Source of the DNA: Hyperoplus lanceolatus
Taxonomy: Eukaryota; Chordata; Actinopteri; Uranoscopiformes; Ammodytidae
Assembly (NCBI GenBank): GCA_026929865.2
Contig: CM049403.1
Coordinates: forward strand, 9,834,001-9,898,000
Reading direction: 5' to 3'
Length of the DNA: 64,000 bases
The notes under the pieces are model-generated. The model saw only the letters and a list, made by a program, of their open reading frames with translations, ran no database searches and was not told the origin of the DNA. Position 1 is the stretch's first letter. Every line of letters starts with the position of its first letter. This document shows positions 1 through 12,479 of the stretch, one piece after another. The translations under genes were made by a program, and so were the position numbers.

Positions 1-360
1 GTAATGATAGCGAATGCACCATTCACTGCTCAATGTGTGACATTGCCGCCCGTGGGGAACATAAAGTAATAAAATAACTGTATGTTTGGCAGAACTGCAT
101 TTCAAAGTAATGTATCTGATTAGAAAATATTTCCCTTTTAAGGCTAGCTTCACTTAAAAGAAAATCAAATATCACTCTTTACATGATCTGTAAGAAAAAA
201 AGAGATTGAGATTCTGACAAAACATATTTGCAGCACTTGTAAGAAATTAATATGGCTAAGGATCAGCAGCCATGCTAGCCGCACTGTGAAGCTCTGCTTC
301 GAGCTAACGCCAAAAAGCTAATGCTAAGCAGGTATCATATTCACCAGGATTATAATCATA
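1..360. other. No gene recognised
   Basis: AT-rich sequence with no long open frame and no recognisable repeat. I see nothing in it that supports a call. Confidence 0.3.
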
Positions 361-753
361 GGTTGCGTTCCGAATCGCATACTCTTTCTTTTTTCTATTC
401 TACATACTACATCCGAAGATAAACATAATCAAGTTAGGATGCAGTAGGCATACTATTGGGACATACTTTACTCTCTTATTTCATCATAACATTGCGTCTT
501 GATCTTGCCTCTTGCTTTTATATCCGTCGCATCCCCGTTTGTTTTCATATGAGGCTTCGTTGAGGCTGCGCAATGGATTGTGGGTCAGAATCGCCCAAAT
601 AGGATGCAGTTTTCTACACTAACAATCTTGGCCGCATGAAGTAGGACATCCGGGTACTTCTAACCATCCTAAATCTGGCCACAAGAATCGGGACATCCTA
701 AATCTTTTTTCTACATACTATATAGTAGAAAGTATGCGATTCGGAACGCAACC
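361..753. mobile_element. MITE with perfect 23-bp terminal inverted repeats
   Basis: The element opens with GGTTGCGTTCCGAATCGCAT and ends with the exact inverse at 731-753, so 23 bp match perfectly. ATA lies directly outside both ends as a likely 3-bp target duplication. Subterminal sequence is also inverted (TACATACTA near both ends). At 393 bp with no open frame it must be non-autonomous. The superfamily is not certain; a 3-bp duplication fits PIF/Harbinger-like elements. Confidence 0.85.
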
Positions 754-2116
754 ATAGTTTCCAAAAGCAGATGAACAGCCGAGGCTGATGGGAATGCCAT
801 TAAGTTTTGTAGGTATATGATCATAAACCTGCCTGCATTAAAATCCATAACAATCTGTACAGCGTATGATAGTAAGAATTACTCATCCACTAATAATCCA
901 TCTGAAAGTATATTTCTACTGAAACCAAAGCGCTGGACTGACATACAGCGTGGCAGAGCAACATTGCTTAATCGCACAAACTTGCCGTTAAAGCAGAGGA
1001 AATCAACCTTAGAGATGTGCTTGTGGGATAAGATAAGGATTTGACAAAAGTGGAGATCAGGGCGAGACATAAAACATCATCGACTGTTTCCACACTTGTT
1101 TATTTATGAAGTGATTTGGTGTGCTGCTGCTGATACACTTCACGCTCTTTACTTTAATTTCTTGGGTAAAATTACCGAGACGTTCAGAACTGTTGGTGCC
1201 CCACAGTGTTTTGGTCTCTGTCCAAATGTGTCCAAGGAGCTTTCACCCACGTCGGAGAAACAGAAAAACATGTGTTGGGCAAGGTAGCACACAGAAAGAA
1301 GTAACAAATCATATGACTGCTTTCTGGTTGACCCTGCCTCTCCACAGGAACAGTTTCTTTCTTTGACTTGCTTATGGCCGGGCTGACTAGCGCATGTGTT
1401 TTAAAACAAGCAAAGTCATGTGTTAACTGTGGTTAAGTGCAATAACATGTGGTGTAGCTACTAAATGCCCAGAGAACCAAGCTGAGACTATATGATTTAG
1501 AATGACAAATAAAGATGTCTCTTAACAATATGGAAAGGCTTGTGTGAGACGTTACCAGATCATAAGTCATGAAAGAGATTGAGGGGAAATTTGATTGTCT
1601 CGTGTTTTACTTTGCCAGAGTGAGAGGGAAATCTGATTTTGATATATTTGGCTGAGCGAGTGAGTGTGAGACAATTGGATTAGCCATCTCTTTGGTTTGT
1701 TTGATATGTAACATCAGTCTCCTTGGTGAAACTCGACGCCTCGCTGCCGTCCATGTGGTCTCCCCTCCTACGATCCTCTGGGAGAGCAGGTCCAGGAGTG
1801 GTCCAGAGGTTTAGGACAGATCAGCTGTAAAATAGATTTGTCTCTTGGCCGCCTTGCGTCCTCCAGGCCGGTGTCCCATTTCAGGCTTTTACTCTCTGAG
1901 GGGGCCTGCATGTGCCTCACTGGCTTTATGATTAACAGGGGGAATCATATGCAGATTAAAACCCTTATCTCTGTAAGAGATACCACCATTGATTTATCAC
2001 ACTCGCACAGGAAAATAAACAGGGTTCAGATTACATAAACCCAACTGCCCTCTAAAAGGCAACGCACACACACACATATACGCTGTCGCATGGCGAAGAC
2101 ACCGTAAATCTCTAAT
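754..2116. other. No gene recognised
   Basis: Only short open frames in all six frames, none resembling a known protein. No repeat family was recognised. The part near 1700-2000 is less AT-rich than its surroundings, but nothing more can be said from sequence alone. Confidence 0.3.
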
Positions 2117-2224
2117 TAGTGTGAATGCTGGAGCTTCCAGCATTCACACTATTGTTATCCAAATCTTTATTAGTGTGAATGCTGGAGCTTCCAGCATTCA
2201 CACTATTGTTATCCAAATCTTTAT
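2117..2224. repeat. Two tandem 54-bp units, each a 33-nt hairpin
   Basis: Two near-identical 54-bp copies start at 2117 and 2171. Each contains AGTGTGAATGCTGGA, a 3-nt loop GCT, and the perfect inverse TCCAGCATTCACACT. The unit probably marks the left end of the T-rich dispersed repeat that follows. Confidence 0.9.
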
Positions 2225-4305
2225 TATTCCACTTCTTCCGTACGTTTTTTGGACCTTCATACCTCCTTCAAATCTTCAGTTATTTTAACCATACAAATAC
2301 CAAAATGTTCGGCTCTTTAAGGACATGATGGGTCACCTTTCAGCTTTTTTCTACCTTTTAAACTTTTTAAAATATTCAGCTTTTTAACCAACTTTTTTAA
2401 CATTGAAGCGGATAGGAGCAGCATTCCAAACCGCTAAAACTTCCTCTGCTTTGAAACTTATCTCCTCCCGCATTTTTTCAGCTAGAGACTCCATTCAAAC
2501 GTTAAAAAATTCACATTAATTACAGCTATTCAATTCCTATTCAACTTTTTAAAATCTTCAACTGTCTTTGAACAAACACAGTTTTAGTTTTAAGCTTTTT
2601 TCAACCTCTTTCTAAATTTATAATGGGATCCGGATGGGACGGAATGTTCAGAGGCAGAGTGGGGGAACCAACTGTTACAGTGTAGAACTGTTGTAAAAAT
2701 ACACCAAAACCTTCCACATAACTGCCTCTCACTCCCACAAATTAAACCCTACGCGGATAATTTTTACATCAAAATGTAGGACATATTCTACCGGTCGCAT
2801 AGATGTGACTACTGAAGCAATCGGACCTACACAATGGAAGTTTTGGGCTTCCAAGCTAAATGGTGTCCAATGTCAGAATAATCTTAATTTTATACTCTTG
2901 TGTTTTTTCAATTTATACACTTTTGTATGTTTAGTAACTTCACATTCTTCCACCATTTTAAGGGTGCCACTGAGGCAGGCAATTTCAGTAGATACTTTGA
3001 CCAAGGTCAGGAGATACAGTAACTATTTGTGTGGGTGTGCTTGCACTTGACAACCGGCCTAGCAACGACCCGCACACTCCCTTCACCTCTCGTATGAACA
3101 TTCTCTTAGTAAAACATGAAATGTATCTTATGAAGACCAGCAAGAAGAAGACGTCATCGGCCAGCCTCTAACACAGTCAACCAATCAGAAATAATGTATT
3201 TGTTTCCATATAACACTTTGTCTCACCAATTTGTCTTCAGTCTTACTGGGGACGCTTTTTGAGAATCCAGTAAGCTCCATGTAGGCCAACATGTTTCTGC
3301 TCACTCAATTTAGATAATAAATATTTAAGCTTTGAAATAAATCTTCTACTTGTTTTTCCTTCTTCAACTCTGGTTAAAAGAACACGGTAAAATTTTATTT
3401 CTAACACCAACCAACTGCCGCCTTGATAACTGAGACATGATATTTCTGGAGAAAGGCAGACTGTACCACACCTTTAAAATGCTCTGGTTCTCATATTCTT
3501 CACATTACAGACACAATGTTCACACTGTGTCTTCATCTGATTCTTCTGGTTCTAACAATAAAATAATTTTGTCAGTTAGACTCACGGTCCGTCAGTTAGA
3601 GGCAGCGGTTTGAGGTGACGTTTTGGATGAAATTACCTCTCTGAGGCCTCTAAAAGGTGGGATTTCTGCCTGATCACAGACCCTCAGTAAGACATACACT
3701 CACCTTGGTGACTCACTCTGCCCATTAAAGGGCAATTTCACTTTTTTTTCTTGATTTTTTTTTTCTTTTTTCCGCTTTATTAGACAGTTCGGAGAGGCAC
3801 AGTTGAAATGGGGCAAACACTCTGCTCTTTGAAGGCCTATTTCACACATAATTTTTTTTTTCATGTCTTTCAATTATAATTTTATCTAGACATTTTTAAA
3901 TATTCAACATCATTCCTATAAGAGTTAAACAATTCACTACTGTTCATACTTAAGACTGTTTCTTACTTTTCCACATCTTCATACTCCTTTAGCTGATTCA
4001 TATACATTCAAGCCATCAAGGTAGTTTAGCTCCAAGTCTATTCAATTACTATTTCATAGTTTTAAGATTTTTATCCATGTCTTTCAACTTCTTCATAATT
4101 TCAGCAAGAAATGTTATTCAAACCTTTATATATTCAACTTTTCAACTCCTTTTAAACTTATTTTACACAATTATGACCTTTATAAACTTCAACAACTTTA
4201 TAAACCTTTATAGACCTTTATCAAATCTTCATACTCAGCTATCCAGTTTAGCGTAAGCTGTTTCAGCATTCACACGCATTTTCAGCACGAAATGCATTTT
4301 CTAGT
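2225..4305. mobile_element. T-rich degraded DNA-transposon-like repeat
   Basis: Long stretches of degenerate T-rich text (variants of CTTTTAAACTTTTTAAA and TTCATACTCC) resemble a common fish repeat class. Near the right end CAGCATTCACACG repeats part of the 2117 hairpin arm, which suggests both belong to one element. There is no usable open frame. A less T-rich stretch around 2640-3700 may be a separate insertion or host DNA. Boundaries are uncertain. Confidence 0.45.
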
Positions 4306-4786
4306 TTAGGTCTTGTTGTTGGGAATTTGCTGCGAGCAAAGAAAACATGCTAACTCATGACTGGGAAGACAGATCGCTTTCAGGAATCATATGAGACCCC
4401 TCAAGGCTGTAGCGGTACAGCCCTCCAAACAGCACTTTTAATACTTCCTTTTATATTTATTCTGTCATGTTACCAAGCCAACTGTTGTTGGGTCACATCT
4501 TGCTCTATCCTTTTTATTACAAGACGATCTATTCAAATACATAAGGCGGATAAATTGCCAGATGTTCGTGCTTCTTCCTTCAATAGCCAGCTATAAAATA
4601 CCAGTACAATGGGTCTGTGCTCTGTTGATGTGGATTGGAACGATAACAATAATTCATGGCAGTATTTTACAGGTCATTTATGAATAAAAGCCCTGAAAAA
4701 TCACTTCAGGCAACATGGGCGCCTTCTTAATATCCCACTGCATCCCTGTCAGAAATGTTTTCATTTTTTGTATGGGAATACTGCAG
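4306..4786. other. No gene recognised
   Basis: Short open frames only; no repeat recognised. Confidence 0.3.
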
Positions 4787-5290
4787 TGCCTGAAATGTAA
4801 CAACAACCCAAAATGTAATAACTGGTCGATAACGTAACAAAATGCTGAGCCCAAAACGTAAAAATATATTGCCCAAAATGTAGCAACTTGACATTTTGGG
4901 TCACTTATTACATTATGGAGCAAGCACAATATGTAGTGTCTAGAATCAAAGTTTGTGTATGAACACTTTGAGCCTTGAATTAAATTATAACTATTGAAAG
5001 AATGCTTTCATCAAAACTACAATCTACATTGGAGCAATTAGCCTTTTAATCTATACATTTTTGACTCACTGTATAATGTAAAACAATTATTACACTATTC
5101 GGAGAAGATTGTTTTGCTCCATAATGTGAAGTGAACCAAAATGTAATAAGTTGTAACATTTTGGGCAAAAAGTTATTATGTTTTGGGCTCAGCATTATAG
5201 ACCAGTTATTACATTTTGTGTTTTATTCCAAACAAATTGTTACATTTTGGGTTTGTGTTACCTTTCGGGCTCTTACAGTGCTTGACTTTA
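4787..5290. repeat. Imperfect long inverted repeat (foldback element)
   Basis: A left arm of about 140 bp (4787-4925) reappears inverted at about 5112-5290, separated by roughly 185 bp. Blocks such as AACCCAAAATGTAA, GCTGAGCCCAAAACGTAA and TTGCTCCATAATGT match with small gaps. This is a non-autonomous foldback or MITE; no clear target duplication is visible. Confidence 0.75.
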
Positions 5291-5728
5291 AAAAAAAGAG
5301 TGCAACAGACAGTGGCATATTTTACCACTGTAGCTTATCCAACACATTGAGAAAGCATAATCATACCCAATCATTGTTTTAATTGTATCATTTGAGCGCC
5401 TCATTGGACCTCTGATGGTTCCCAGGACTGCAGAGACTGAGTGACGGCTGCCTTTTACAGACGCTAGATGGAAAAATAAGCACTTATCACTTGTGGTACC
5501 CTATGGTGTGAATTGTCAACTTCCTTCTATTTTATACACAACACATGAACTTGTCTGCACTCTCTTCTAAATATACTGCTCTGTTTGTTATGCACCATAA
5601 AACTATCAACATGACGCTAACACACTGCAAGGAGCCTTTGAGATTTACAACAGAGGAAGTAGCATGTCTGGCACCGTTCTACTTAATGTTGTCTATTATC
5701 CACGTGTGCAGCAAGGGAGTGTGGGTAT

Positions 5729-5809
<81 letters not shown>

Positions 5810-6837
5810 TGGGTGGGGGGCAGCTGCTGTCAGTTTCATAGAAAATCCAGTTTACCAGATAGGCCAGGCTGTTTGTTGCTTTAGCGCAGACACATTTACA
5901 ACGTAACTTTTCATGTGAATTGCAGTTTTAATAGAGTAGACATTTTTACCAGAGTTTTTTATTCGCCAAAGGCTGGTTGATAGTCAAGAATGTTTGCTTG
6001 GATACCAAACACAATTAGACAACTCTGAATGTCCCTATTAAAGTAATTACTCAAGTATGAAATTCCCTCTACAAGTATGTGAGAATAAGCCTTGGCAGCT
6101 CTCCTGCAGTATTCCCTTCATGCCTTGTCTGCATATGTCAATATTGACCCAGCCAATGAACCCACAGTGTAACAACCTAGGTTTAAAAGGACTCTGTTGA
6201 CATCTGTGAAGCTGCTACATATCAAAGTAGAAATAACTATAAGACTATCAAAGAATATGTTTTGGACGTATGGAAAGTTTAGGTTTCTTGGTTCTGCTAT
6301 ATCCCGAAATCACCTTTGGAAACAGAAAAGTAAAATGACACCTATAGCCTTCAGACACTGAAGACATTATTTCACAGTCAATAAATTCATTCATTAAAGG
6401 CAGTTGTGACCATGATATTTCATGACATCTGTTATAGCTTACAATCAGAGCAGTAGTATTAAGGCTTTGTGATCTCATAGCTAGATCAATCTGAAGGAGT
6501 CTAAGGCATGTTGAACAGGGTCCACCCGCCTGTTAACGGTCTTAGTGTTACAGACAAGCGTGACACCAACAAATTTCTCGCTTTGAATTTCGTGTGAAAC
6601 CACAAATGAACTCTTTCTGGAACATATCAAGTAAGAGATTTCCAGTAAAAAATGGTGCATAAGGTGTTGGGATCATGGTGGGATTTGGAGCTAGTTAGAG
6701 AGCATCCTGCTTGAAATAACTGGATGACTAGATAAGCCCTCTTTTCCTCATATCAATCTGGTGCCCAGATTTCACTGTAAAGTTCACACATTTCTGATCA
6801 AAGTTCATAGGTGCTTAAGTGGTGCATATAACAACAG
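5291..6837. other. No gene recognised apart from one microsatellite
   Basis: Outside the (TG)n tract listed separately, only short unconvincing open frames are present on both strands. Confidence 0.3.
5733..5808 (+). repeat. (TG)n microsatellite
   Basis: About 38 uninterrupted TG units. The Cys-Val open frames across it are artefacts of the repeat. Confidence 0.97.
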
Positions 6838-7690
6838 GGGCCTCTACGAATAGTCCAATCTCATATCCTATAAGCCTCCTTTCCTATGCCTTAAGATGAA
6901 AAGGTGCTTCCTATCGAACATAGGAAAAGACAGCACTGTTTCAAATGAATTCGACTCCACTTTTCCTAACCGACGTCATTGCTCGACGGCGAGTATTGCT
7001 GACGTAAGTCACTAGCGTGAAACTACACTATTTTCTGAAAATGGACTACAACAAGCGCTCGTTTGATCCATACGTTCTTTTCATATTGATTTTAATCAGC
7101 TTGTCGCCAACAGAGTGAGAATCACTTACATCGGACTTGGCCAAGGGGACTATTTAAGGCCACTTGAAGCCCAATTCACATATGAAAAAAAGAGGCTACA
7201 CTTATGTTGATGTTGAAATTAACTGCCCCCAGTAATCTTCATTAGGATAAATGTAAAGTTGGCATTTTATTTTATTATTGTGTAAATAATGTGCTACGAA
7301 AATAACTATTATGATGTTGGTCTTTTATGAGTTCTTTATTATCTTTATGGGGGGACGGGGGGTATTTTGTTTTAGCCGAGTTAAATCTTCCTGTCTTCTC
7401 TTCTCTTCTGTTTTACCTCTCGTTCGTATTCGTGTAGAGTCCGTGGCTTGTTGCTTTAAACATTTCCTTCGTAAAGGATTATGGGATACCACTAGGATAT
7501 CTCCTTTCCTTTCGCATAGGTTGGTCCGGAGTATACTATGCTAAAGGAGAGTTAAAGGAGGGTTAAAGGATGAATCGAGGGTCCTTTCCTAAGCATTTTG
7601 AGAATTCGAACCACCCTCCGCCGAGTACTTCCGGGTCATCTCGATAGGAAAGGAAATTTTCTATGCAAAAAAGAGAATCCGTAGAGGCCC
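6838..7690. mobile_element. Harbinger-like non-autonomous element, CAG target duplication
   Basis: The ends are GGGCCTCTACG at 6838 and the exact inverse CGTAGAGGCCC at 7680-7690. CAG flanks both sides (6835-6837 and 7691-7693). Subterminal CTTTCCTAT motifs are inverted near the right end. The 853-bp interior encodes nothing recognisable. A GGGCC start with a 3-bp duplication resembles PIF/Harbinger elements. It lies just upstream of the transposase-like frame. Confidence 0.8.
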
Positions 7691-7774
7691 CAGGAAATCC
7701 GACCTACAGTCATTATCTACAATCAGGTCGTGACTAACAAATGCAAGCTGTTGTGTAAAGAGTGCATGTTATGA

Positions 7775-9147
7775 AGTGATGTTGCACACATCCTGAAGGG
7801 GGCTCTGGCAACATTTTCAGCAGACAATTTATCTGCCCACAGCTTAGCTGGATTCACTTGTTGTTTTAGTAGTGGACGGGTATGTCGGTTTTGCATGACT
7901 ACATACAGTGACTTAAAGGCACATGTTAATGAAGACAACGTGCACATTAGATCTTCAAATGTACACAACTACCACCTGAATGCACTCAGTGAGAACAGCC
8001 AACTGTCAAAACAGACCTACGGTGTGGTTAAGCAGTGTCCATTCACTGAGCTTGAATATTTTGATGTCACCAGAGCATTTCCCCCAGACTTGATGCATGA
8101 TTTCCTTGAGGGCACTGTACCACTTGTAGTTGGGAAAGTTGTCACTGCACTTCATTTGTTGAAAATTGTTACACTGATTGACATAAATTCAGAGCTGGAA
8201 GCATTTCAGATTGGAAAAAACGACAGAAGTAACATTCCTCAGATACTAAAACCCAGTATACTGAAACATAAGAAGTTGACTGGATCAGCGGCACAAAACT
8301 GGTGTATGTTCAGGATCTTGCCATTCCTTATTGGACATTACATTCCCGAAGGTGAGATACACTGGGACGTTTATCTCAAGTGCAGAGAGATTGCAGATAC
8401 CATCTTCTCTCCCTCTGTCAGAAAAACCACCATTCCAGTTCTGAGCTTACATATTGGTGTATTCCTCTCCTCCTTCCAGGCTGTGTTCCCAGACACATTC
8501 ATACCTAAATTACACTTCCTAATTCACTATCCACGTCTGACTTTGGAGTTTGGCCCACTGAAGCAACTGTGGTGTATGAGATTTGAGGGGAAACACCAGT
8601 ATTTCAAAAGGTTATCCCACAACACCTGTAACTACAAAAACCTGTGTTACACCCTCTCGAAGAGACATCAGTTGCAGCAGTGCTGGGAGCTGACATCGCT
8701 GGACATCCTTCGCCAGCGCTCATACACTGAAGGTGAACGCTAGATCCCATTCCAGTCCCCTCCCTGTGATATTAAGGAAGGTATTGCTGTCCAGGGTGGG
8801 GTTGAAGACATCCCAAATGAGGAAAGGATAGGAGTTGTCAGCTCACTCTCAACCAATAGCATCACATATAAAGTAGATGATACCATCATAATTGATGTGA
8901 TAGAGGAGGACATTCCCATCCTACTTAAGATCGCTAAGATCATCCAGTTTAGGTCTCTCTGGATGATCTTTGGAAAGCTACTGACCCCAAAGAAATTCAA
9001 CAGCCACTACCATGCCTTTTCTTTGGAGGACCAGAAAAAGTGGATCGTGGTTAAGCCTGGGGATGAGAAGGACTATCATGCTTTGGACACATATTTTCAT
9101 GATGACTCCATGTTCCTTACACTTCATCATAGTGTATATGTCCACAG
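7775..9147 (+). pseudogene. Transposase-like protein fragment with one in-frame stop
   Basis: A reading frame is open from 7775 to 8740, meets a single TAG at 8741-8743 and continues in the same frame to a possible donor at 9148. It starts without a convincing initiator; the first Met is at 7895. Residues before that Met contain CRFC and look coding, so the 5' part is missing or in unseen exons. Motifs seen include FPPDLMHDFLEG, LHFLIHYPR and a FEGKHQYFK block. From family knowledge these resemble uncharacterised fish and invertebrate proteins that share features with En/Spm (CACTA)-type transposases; that assignment is inference. The intact frame on both sides of the TAG suggests recent inactivation or an assembly or allelic difference. 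It may form the N-terminal part of the SAM-domain gene that starts 420 bp downstream. Confidence 0.6.
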
Positions 9148-9566
9148 GTAAAAACCCTATGTAATGTGATTAATGAAATGTTTAATATTTGCCCTTCTGA
9201 TCTATATTGATGGTTGTGATCATGGTTTGCTTTATTTTGGAATTAGTTTCAGATTGATGTTTTGGTTTCTATTTTGTTTCATTTATTATCGTCATGCACT
9301 GACATGAGTTGACATGTAGAGGGTTTTTTTTTGTTTGTTTGTTTTGTTTTGAGGGGGCAGGAAATATAAGATATTCTTCACCCTGCCTCCTTTTCGTCAT
9401 GGTGTTATGGATTGTACATGTGAGAATGTTGAAATGAGTTTTGTTGGAAGACATCCATGGACGAAATAAATATAAATCAATCAATCAATCAAATAGAGGT
9501 TACAAACCTGCAATTTAGGGTTACAATTTTCAGAAATAAATAACTTGTGTATTTTTACCCTAACAG

Positions 9567-12342
9567 AACAGGAAATTGATGGGGAAACATTGCTGGGACT
9601 AACAGAGAGGATGGTGGAAAAACTCTTCCCTCTGATGAAACAACAGGTCTGGTTTTTAAGGGAGTTAGAGAAGCTGCGGAACACCTCATCTCTGGCCCTG
9701 TAAGTATAGCATGTTTATTATCTATTTATAGGAACATTTATTGACATGAAAGACTAGCATGGATTATGAAAATATTACTTTATCTACCCAGACAAGAATG
9801 TCCAGCATCGTGTGATGCACCTACGGAGCCAAACAATCAGTAAGTGTCACCTCATCTAAGTATTTAATGTCACAATCCCCTCTAAGAAATAGTTTTCCAC
9901 ATTGAGATTCTCTATGCATGCATCTACATATTAATTAACCAACGTTTTTTGAAACAGACAAAGTAACAAGTTGACTCATTCATGAAATACTTCCTCTCCT
10001 TTTTTGTTTATAAAGTCAAGGAGCCCAGGAGTCATGGCCAGCCCTATATAGCTTGCCCCCTTTCCCCCCGGAACTGCAGGAAGGTCTTCAACAAAAGGAC
10101 CCGTCATTCAAAAAGAAGGACAAGTCCCATTTGAGGTCACTATTGATCCAGGTCTTGTTTGATGACATGACCAAATATACATGGTACTTATAGTCAGTGT
10201 TATCCCCTTGATTTATGCTCAAGTAGTTTGATATCAGTAAAGTACTTTTGGGTAAGAGGCATATCACTTTGAGTTCTAACCATACAGATAATCTTTCAGG
10301 TATCCAACCCATAAAAAATATGGCGATGCCCTTGGATGCCTGATCACCAGGTTTCCATTTCTTAAGGACCACAGCTCTTCTGGCTATGTATGGAACGCAT
10401 TCTTCCTTTAATCGTAATTGTATTAAAAAAAAATTGGGTTCACTTTATAATTTTATTTCTATATCTACAGGAAACCTTACTTGAGTGCCTTAGGAACAAA
10501 TTTAAAAAAGAGCGGTCACCATTATTGAACCTCAAAGCAGTCCAGGACATGAAGGAGAAATTCGGCACCAAAAGGCATAGAAGCCGGGACCACGTGCCCT
10601 TGGAGGACCTAGCTGAACAAGAAGTGCCCGTCTGATTTTTCCTGGCTTCCTGTCTGTCTGTCTGTAAAACATTCTGCTTTCCATTATGAACAGGTCAAAC
10701 ACTGACATTTCATAATCTGTGTTATTACAGAGAGCAAAAAGGAGAAGAATGGAGGATATCCAAATAACACCTTCATACCTTGATCCGACTCAGGAGGTTT
10801 GCAATTTTTTTGAGTGATTGAAATAATGCAATATAGTTTGCTTAAAAGAAAACTACATTATTGTTATTTACAGCCTTAATGCCAATACTGTGGTACTTGA
10901 TATTTCTTCTTAGATTATATTGGAATTAGACGGCGAGGATGAAAACAGTTTTAATGAGCATACAAATGCTATCATTATTGAGCTGCGCCGGCGACAGCCA
11001 GATTTCACAAATATCAAGGACAGGATGAAGCGCTCAGTTTTTAATAGAACTGAGTGCATGGCCAAACCTACTGCGGAGGTGATGGAGATGTTTCCCTTCC
11101 TGCAGGTGCCACTGCTTGTAAGTAGCAATAAGTTATATCAAGGTTATATGATTTCAGTTTATTTTTTCTATCTTTTTATTTTTAAATTATAATCCCATTT
11201 CAAATTTTGACTTTGTTTAGTTTTCAAATGGCTTATTTTTGTGTTGTCGAATTTGGTAATCTAAATCAATTTCCTAATGTCATTTTGATTGAATATTGGA
11301 ATATGTATGCACAGTATCAGTGTAATCTACTTTACATTTATTAACAGATTTTTTTTAATTTGATTTGGTATAGCTGATTTCTATTAGTAACAGATCCTCC
11401 ACTTAGCTCACAGTGGCCATTATCAAGACACAAAACTTCAGTATTCAAGTTCTCATTTTCGATTCTGTTAGTATCGTTTGGGGCAAGAAGTTCACATATA
11501 TATTACCTATTTATAAGTATATTTTTTCTATGAATTAAAGTATACTTAATCATGCTTAGCATTAGTCTTATTTTAGTTCACTTGATAAGCTTTTTATATG
11601 ATGAACTTATTGTTTGTGTTTGTTGCAGATGCATTATGAAATGAAGCTCCGTTTTGGCCAGGATTTGGAAATGAAACTCCAAGATACACTTAATGTCCTG
11701 ACATCAAAGATCCTAAGAATGGCTTCAAATGGATGCCAGAAGGGCCTCCTATCAAGCCTGCTGGGAACTGATAGTGACAAAGATGGTATGTACAAATGCA
11801 TTTTAACTTGCACTCTCACACACACACAATTATATTCATGAAACTGCATGGTTTTATGCAGGGCTAATTTATTTTTCTCAAATTTCAGACCTTCAAAGGA
11901 GTGCAGCAATTCTTATTCTGCCTGCCCTTTTCATGGAGAGCTCCAAGGTCCTGTATTGTTTAGATGAGGTTTGTTTGTTGAATCTTCACATTGTTATTAA
12001 CATTTGTTTGTATTGTTCTATATTTGGGTTTCATCTTTACATTCTATAATTAGGTTACTTATAAGTGTTTCTTTTTCATAGGAACCAACAAGCCCCTTCC
12101 CCACCATCATCTTCCATGGTGCCGAGAATCCTCTCCTTGCCCCCAAAGCCTCTATCAAAATGGACGGTGTCGTTGTCGCATGTGGAGAGATGAATGTAAC
12201 AGAGGCATTGCAGTGCCTTATTGAGGCGTACTACCTCTTTCGTGTGGAGTACCCAAAACAAATACAACACACACTCTCTTTCATCCAACTTCACTTTTGT
12301 AAAATACCTAATGATAAAAAAGAGTGTCTATTCCTGTGTTAA
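9567..12342 (+). CDS. SAM-domain protein, SAMD3-like, ten exons
   Basis: Ten exons join with matching phases and no internal stop: 9567-9699, 9792-9839, 10016-10183, 10300-10387, 10471-10629, 10731-10796, 10914-11117, 11629-11785, 11889-11968 and 12082-12342 (TAA at the end). They give about 452 residues counted from codon 9572. Exon one carries the second half of a SAM domain (EIDGETLLGLTERMV). Later exons carry blocks such as YSLPPFPPELQEGL, RNKFKKERSPLL, FTNIKDRMKRS and FPTIIFHGAENPLL, which I recognise from fish proteins annotated as sterile alpha motif domain-containing 3-like. The function of those proteins is unknown to me. The first half of the SAM domain and the start codon are not found. 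The exon-5 donor (GTCTGA) is weak; GTGCCC at 10624 is an alternative. A poly(A) signal lies at 12474. The intact phases argue for a functional or recently active gene. Confidence 0.72.
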
Positions 12343-12473
12343 AAATGTTCAATCAGCTATCACTGTAAATAATGTACAGTATTTGATGTAAATAGAAAAA
12401 ATCTTAAGCATATGTTCTTTTGTTTTTGTAATGAAATTTAAGTGATTGGTGTAATATTCAATCATTTAAGTGT

Positions 12474-12479
12474 AATAAA
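12474..12479 (+). terminator. Poly(A) signal AATAAA after the SAMD3-like gene
   Basis: AATAAA lies 132 bp after the stop codon, a plausible 3' UTR length. The sequence between is AT-rich and non-coding. Confidence 0.55.

Noticed and set aside
7723-7968. 81-residue minus-strand frame
   Set aside because: Antisense to coding-like + strand sequence with the CRFC motif.
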